NCBI GenBank assembly: GCA_009781005.1
Contig: WQYX01000002.1
Span: 62,001 to 126,000, forward strand
From: Polyangiaceae bacterium
Lineage (GTDB): Bacteria > Myxococcota_A > Polyangia > Polyangiales > Polyangiaceae
DNA length: 64,000 bases
Direction of reading: 5' to 3'
The first letter of the stretch is position 1. Each line of letters starts with the position of its first letter. The position numbers were made by a program, and so were the translations under genes. Positions 61,139-64,000 of the stretch are shown here, in pieces. The notes beneath the pieces were generated by a model. The model made no database searches, was not told where the DNA came from, and saw nothing but the letters and a program-made list of their open reading frames with translations.

Positions 61139-61464
61139 GACAATATCTCCTTTTCATCTTCGAAAACGATATGGCGCATGGCAATGAGCGCGCGCAGCGA
61201 TCCTTCGGCGACCTCGCGCGCTGCCGCGTGATCGATGCCGAGCGACGCGACGTCAAGCTCCCGCACACATGCAACCTTAAGGTTGCATGATGCAACCCTC
61301 CCTACCCCGGCGAGTCGCAAGTACGTTGCCTCGATCTCGCGCACAAACCCCTGGCCGCCGAGAACGACGGCGGCCGCGCCGAGACGCACCTGCCCCTCCT
61401 CACCGATTTCCGGCACGCGAATCTGGCGCTCGTAGCGGCGACGAAGAAAGCTCACGCGATTCAC
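61135..61464 (-). CDS. Short degenerate E1-like (MoeB/ThiF N-terminal) protein
   Basis: 109 aa, GTG 61464 overlapping the sulfur-carrier stop (GTGA). Residues 10-60 resemble the extreme N-terminus and first Rossmann unit of MoeB/ThiF: RYERQIRVPEIGEEGQVRLGAA, then VVLGGQGFVREIEATYLRLAGVG where the active family has VVGAGGLGCPxxxYLAxAG. The glycine loop is damaged and nothing of the catalytic core follows; the rest (MRHIVFEDEKEI) is unrelated. It carries the Arg-containing segment that the full MoeB contributes across its dimer. The neighbouring ThiF protein (61787) lacks just this part. A heterodimeric partner is my inference. Confidence 0.7.
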   Translation of the reverse strand: MNRVSFLRRRYERQIRVPEIGEEGQVRLGAAAVVLGGQGFVREIEATYLRLAGVGRVASCNLKVACVRELDVASLGIDHAAAREVAEGSLRALIAMRHIVFEDEKEILS

Positions 61465-61733
61465 CCTCCGGCGATGGCAGGAACGATGCTGATCTGATCG
61501 CCGGCCTTGAGTGCCGTTGACAGACCGCCGGTGAAGCGGACGTCTTCCTCACCGACGTAAATGTTGATGAAGCGGCGCACGCCTTTTTCGTCGAGCAACC
61601 GGTCACGAAGGCCGGGATGGCGCGTCTCGAGATCGGCGATGACGTCACCCACGGTGCTACCCGCGCCTTTGACTTCGTCGGCGCCACCCGTGAGGGTTCG
61701 CAGCGCGGCCGGGATTCGAACGATGATCTCCAT
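61461..61733 (-). CDS. MoaD/ThiS-type ubiquitin-like sulfur carrier (CysO-like)
   Basis: 90 aa. Beta-grasp fold (EIIVRIPAALRTLTGG... VGDVIADLETRHPGLRDRLLDEKG... RFINIYVGEEDVRF... LKAGDQISIVPAIAGG) ending in the obligatory C-terminal Gly-Gly. The ATG is preceded by aggaga. The C-terminal Gly would be adenylated by the ThiF protein and thiocarboxylated. The context with CysM and a JAMM protease supports a CysO-type role rather than molybdopterin or thiamin synthesis. Confidence 0.92.
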   Translation of the reverse strand: MEIIVRIPAALRTLTGGADEVKGAGSTVGDVIADLETRHPGLRDRLLDEKGVRRFINIYVGEEDVRFTGGLSTALKAGDQISIVPAIAGG

Positions 61734-61786
61734 GATGACTGTCTCCTACGAATGCGTCGCGAAACGAATGGCGTTTCTATCAGAAG

Positions 61787-62458
61787 TCACGCGCGGGCAC
61801 CGCACAGCGCGCACCTCGAACGAGGTTCAATGCGCCGCCGCCTTACAAAAAGCGTCTTTGCATCAAAAGTGAAAAGCGCGCCGAACACGTCCTTGCCTAA
61901 AAGCGCAGAGAGCGCGAGATCGGCTTGCGCGGCCGCAACGACACCGACCATCGGCCCAATCACGCCCGCCTCCGCGGAGTTCACCTGGTCACTCGGAATG
62001 TCCTCGAACAAGCAGCGGTAACACGGCTTGCCCGCAGATCCGACCGCGAGCGCCGTGCCGTACCAGCGAACTGCGGCCGCGTGAACGACGGGCCTGTGCG
62101 CGCCATGCGCAGCGTCTGCCGCGAGAAACTTCGTCGAGAAGTTGTCGCTGCATTCGACGACGAGATCATAACGGGACGCGAGATCCACCGCGTTCATCGG
62201 CAGAAACCGCGTCTCATGGGCTTCGATGCGCACCTGTGGCGCGAGCGCCGTGAGAGCGCGCGAAGCGGCCAACGTCTTCGACACACCAACGTCCTCCTCG
62301 CGATAAAGGATCTGCCGATGGAGGTTCGTCACGTCGACGAGATCATCGTCCACGAGGCCGATCGTCCCGACGCCGGCGCGCGCGAGCACGATGGACGCCG
62401 GACATCCGAGACCGCCCACGCCAACGACAAGCACGCGCGCAGTCGATAGAATACTCAC
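61787..62458 (-). CDS. ThiF/MoeB-family adenylyltransferase, N-terminally shortened
   Basis: 223 aa from GTG 62458, overlapping the CysK stop; the track ORF start is in cysK. It begins MSILSTARVLVVGVGGLGCPASIVLARAGVG, so the N-terminal helix with the cross-dimer Arg (the RYxRQ motif of MoeB) is absent. ATP and metal motifs are otherwise present: DDDLVDVTNLHRQILY, KTLAASRALTALAPQV, VVECSDNFSTKFLAAD. The zinc Cys pairs are CYRC and CALC. It activates the carrier's C-terminus by adenylation. The missing segment appears in the 61135 gene, 323 bp downstream of its end. Confidence 0.88.
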   Translation of the reverse strand: MSILSTARVLVVGVGGLGCPASIVLARAGVGTIGLVDDDLVDVTNLHRQILYREEDVGVSKTLAASRALTALAPQVRIEAHETRFLPMNAVDLASRYDLVVECSDNFSTKFLAADAAHGAHRPVVHAAAVRWYGTALAVGSAGKPCYRCLFEDIPSDQVNSAEAGVIGPMVGVVAAAQADLALSALLGKDVFGALFTFDAKTLFVRRRRIEPRSRCALCGARA

Positions 62459-63417
62459 GCCAGGCCGTCGCGCGGATCGTCGACAGTGATGCCCGGGAAG
62501 TAGTCCTCGAGGCTGAAATACCGTTCGCCCGTGTCGCAAAGCACGGTGACGACGTTCTTGCCTGCACCGAGCTCGTGCGCGATGGCCAACGCCGCAACGA
62601 TGTTCGCCCCGGAGCTGATGCCAACGAGCAGCCCTTCACGCCGCGCAAGCAGCATCTTCGCCCGCCATGCATCTTCGTCCGTCACCGTGCGCACTTCGGA
62701 GACCACCGACGCGTCGTAGTTGCGCGGGACGAACCCGGCGGCAAGCCCTTGGATCTTCGTCGGCCCGCGCTCACCTCGCGAGATGGTCGCGCACGCGGCC
62801 GGTTCAACGGCGACGATGCGCGCCGATGCATGCACTTTGCATATTTCTCGGCCCACGCCGCTCACGGTTCCGCCGGTGCCGACGCCCGAGACGAAAGCGT
62901 CGACGTCGAGAGGACCCATGGACGTTAGAATCTCGTGAGCCGTGGTTCGCGCATGCACGGAGGGATTGGCTGGATTGGCGAACTGCTCGGGCATGAATGC
63001 GCCCGGCGTGCGCTCTTGGATTTCGTGCGCCTTCGCGATGGCTCCATCCATTTGCTCTTCAGCGGGCGTGAGCACGATCTCTGCGCCGTAGGCCTCGAGT
63101 AATTGCCTACGTTCGAGGCTCATGCTCTCCGGCATCGTCAGAATGAGCCTGTAGCCCTTGACGGCGGCGATCCACGACAGGCCGATGCCCGTGTTGCCGC
63201 TCGTGGGTTCGACGATGGGGCCCGGCGGCCGGAGCAGACCGCGTGCTTCCGCATCTTCGATCATCGCGCGACAGACGCGATCCTTCACGCTGCCGCCTGG
63301 GTTCATGTGTTCCATCTTCGCCCACACCGTGGCGCGCGGAACGCTGCCGGCCCAAGGCGCTCGGATGCGCACGAGCGGCGTATGTCCAACGAGATCGAGC
63401 ACAGAGGATGCAATCAC
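62455..63417 (-). CDS. cysK: Cysteine synthase A (O-acetylserine sulfhydrylase)
   Basis: 320 aa, fold type II PLP enzyme. PLP Lys in MNPGGSVKDRVCRAM, substrate loop PTSGNTGIGLSWIA, GVGTGGTVSGVGREI, and C-terminal GISSGANIVAALAIA, CDTGERYFSLEDYF. GTG 63417 has aggag 6 nt upstream and is the first gene of the operon. A second synthase in the same operon as CysM suggests either two sulfur donors (sulfide and carrier thiocarboxylate) or cystathionine synthase-like side activity. Confidence 0.92.
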   Translation of the reverse strand: MIASSVLDLVGHTPLVRIRAPWAGSVPRATVWAKMEHMNPGGSVKDRVCRAMIEDAEARGLLRPPGPIVEPTSGNTGIGLSWIAAVKGYRLILTMPESMSLERRQLLEAYGAEIVLTPAEEQMDGAIAKAHEIQERTPGAFMPEQFANPANPSVHARTTAHEILTSMGPLDVDAFVSGVGTGGTVSGVGREICKVHASARIVAVEPAACATISRGERGPTKIQGLAAGFVPRNYDASVVSEVRTVTDEDAWRAKMLLARREGLLVGISSGANIVAALAIAHELGAGKNVVTVLCDTGERYFSLEDYFPGITVDDPRDGLA

Positions 63418-63554
63418 GGAAATCTCCTTGCGCGCGCGAATCTACTTGCCACACGCGAATTATCAACCCAGAACGGCCCGGCTTGACCCCGCGGGGCCGC
63501 ACGCTAGCGTTCTCAAGACGCGCGCAAGGAGCATCCAGCGTTTTGAGCATTTTA

Positions 63555-63698
63555 AAAGCATGTCTACCAGCCGTCGCGAGCGGACCGAGGCTAGGGCGGA
63601 CGCGAGTACCGCGCGGAACAGGCTTGAAGGCCTTTGAGCACGGAGCGCAGCGCCCAACCGACGCATTGGTCTGCGCAGCAGGCTGGTAAACATGCTTT
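63555..63698. repeat. Palindromic element A4
   Basis: 144 bp with 18-bp arms aaagcatgtctaccagcc/ggctggtaaacatgcttt (one mismatch). The core matches A1 and A2. The right arm contains the ATG that starts the following gene. Confidence 0.92.
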
Positions 63699-64000
63699 CA
63701 GAACCGATCGTTTTGGCCGTTGTTGTGGCGGCCGTCGGCTCTCTCTTCGCCTCGGCCGACGCAGCGCTGACGTCCTTGCCTGAAGTGCGGCTTCAGACTC
63801 TCCTAGAAAAAAAGGAGCGAGGTTTTCTCCGCTTCTCGGCAAACAGGCAGCGCCTTCTCGCGCGCTGGCTCGTGCTACGTGTACTCTGCATCAGCACCGC
63901 TTCGGTGCTCGTTCTACGGGCGCTCGGAAGTGCGCTCGGTATCGCGGCAGCCGCTGCAGTCTCGGTGTTCGCATCCGTGCTGACGTACGGAACGTTCACC
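63692..64000 (+). CDS. CNNM/HlyC-CorC-type membrane protein, N-terminal fragment; start codon in element A4
   Basis: At least 103 residues, open to the right edge (not in the ORF track). ATG 63692 is inside the right arm of element A4, preceded by agcagg at 9 nt. The protein begins with a membrane helix (LAVVVAAVGSLFASADAAL), with the CNNM-type FASADAALTSLPEVRLQTLLE motif, then basic R-rich loop and further helices (ASVLVLRALG, AAAVSVFASVL). Family members (UPF0053, 'hemolysin') are CorC-like transporters or Mg2+ efflux regulators with CBS domains. The family call rests on the N-terminus only. Confidence 0.7.
   Translation, partial: MLSEPIVLAVVVAAVGSLFASADAALTSLPEVRLQTLLEKKERGFLRFSANRQRLLARWLVLRVLCISTASVLVLRALGSALGIAAAAAVSVFASVLTYGTFT

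Noticed and set aside
10524-63698. The palindromic elements as insertion sequences
   Set aside because: They are too short to encode a transposase, and their frames carry no transposase motif. A non-autonomous mobile element remains possible.
1-64000. tRNA, rRNA and CRISPR
   Set aside because: I scanned intergenic gaps for cloverleaf-like or spaced direct repeats and saw none; only the palindromic elements and the 41-bp tandem array were found.

Overview
The window is GC-rich and gene-dense, from a Gram-negative bacterium with an outer membrane (LolA, TonB/ExbBD, MCE/MlaD, alginate-export porin, secreted lipoproteins). Long secreted proteins, an ELWxxDGT-repeat lipoprotein, Hsp70/J-domain pairs with disordered linkers and two-ASKHA activases suggest a myxobacterium (Myxococcota, probably Polyangiales). 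That placement is inference from gene content; there is no rRNA marker. I saw no rRNA, tRNA, CRISPR array, phage or transposase gene.

Layout. 1-8.5 kb: the 5' part of icd (minus), diverging from two tandem DUF3857/transglutaminase-like secreted proteins, the second without the catalytic Cys. 8.5-13.2 kb: yebC, ruvC, lolA, a zinc-ribbon membrane protein coupled to a DNA methyltransferase, and a 2Fe-2S ferredoxin. 13.3-18.7 kb: PAP2 lipid phosphatase, alginate-export-like porin, glycosyltransferase, CCA-adding enzyme. 18.9-25.2 kb: Hsp33 behind a two-gene 2-hydroxyacyl-CoA dehydratase/activase-like module. 25.5-33 kb: Pro-rich membrane protein, TetR regulator, HAD 5'-nucleotidase, truD, exbB-exbD-tonB. 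33.4-39.4 kb: MCE protein with MATE exporter (minus), then a DUF362/polyferredoxin/small exported protein operon. 39.4-41.2 kb: a visibly more AT-rich insert with an OLD/RecF-like ATPase and a DUF4276 TOPRIM-like partner, a candidate split OLD/PARIS-like defence module. 41.3-46.2 kb: hemW, rel, trmFO. 46.3-56.5 kb: membrane proteins, an SDR, an ELWxxDGT lipoprotein, UDP-glucose dehydrogenase and an epimerase. 56.7-59.5 kb: Hsp70-like plus J-domain protein. 59.7-63.4 kb: a compact minus-strand operon (cysteine synthase, ThiF/MoeB E1-like enzyme, MoaD/ThiS carrier, short degenerate E1-like protein, CysM-like synthase, JAMM protease) resembling the CysO-CysM-Mec route of actinobacteria. A CNNM-type membrane protein runs off the right end.

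Two things stand out. First, the window is strewn with a family of non-coding palindromic elements (about 40-235 bp, inverted terminal arms of about 16-22 bp, modular interiors) lying exactly on gene borders. They appear to supply start codons (glycosyltransferase at 17117, CNNM protein at 63692), the N-terminus of the zinc-ribbon protein (10668), stop codons (trmFO, hsp33, truD and the 46326 gene), and in one case an in-frame insert of about 78 residues inside a polytopic membrane protein (50426-50660). This recalls Rickettsia palindromic elements but with different sequences. Second, the sulfur-carrier operon encodes a MoeB-like enzyme lacking the N-terminal Arg-finger segment, while a neighbouring 109-aa gene encodes just such a segment with a degenerate nucleotide site: a possible bacterial heterodimeric E1.
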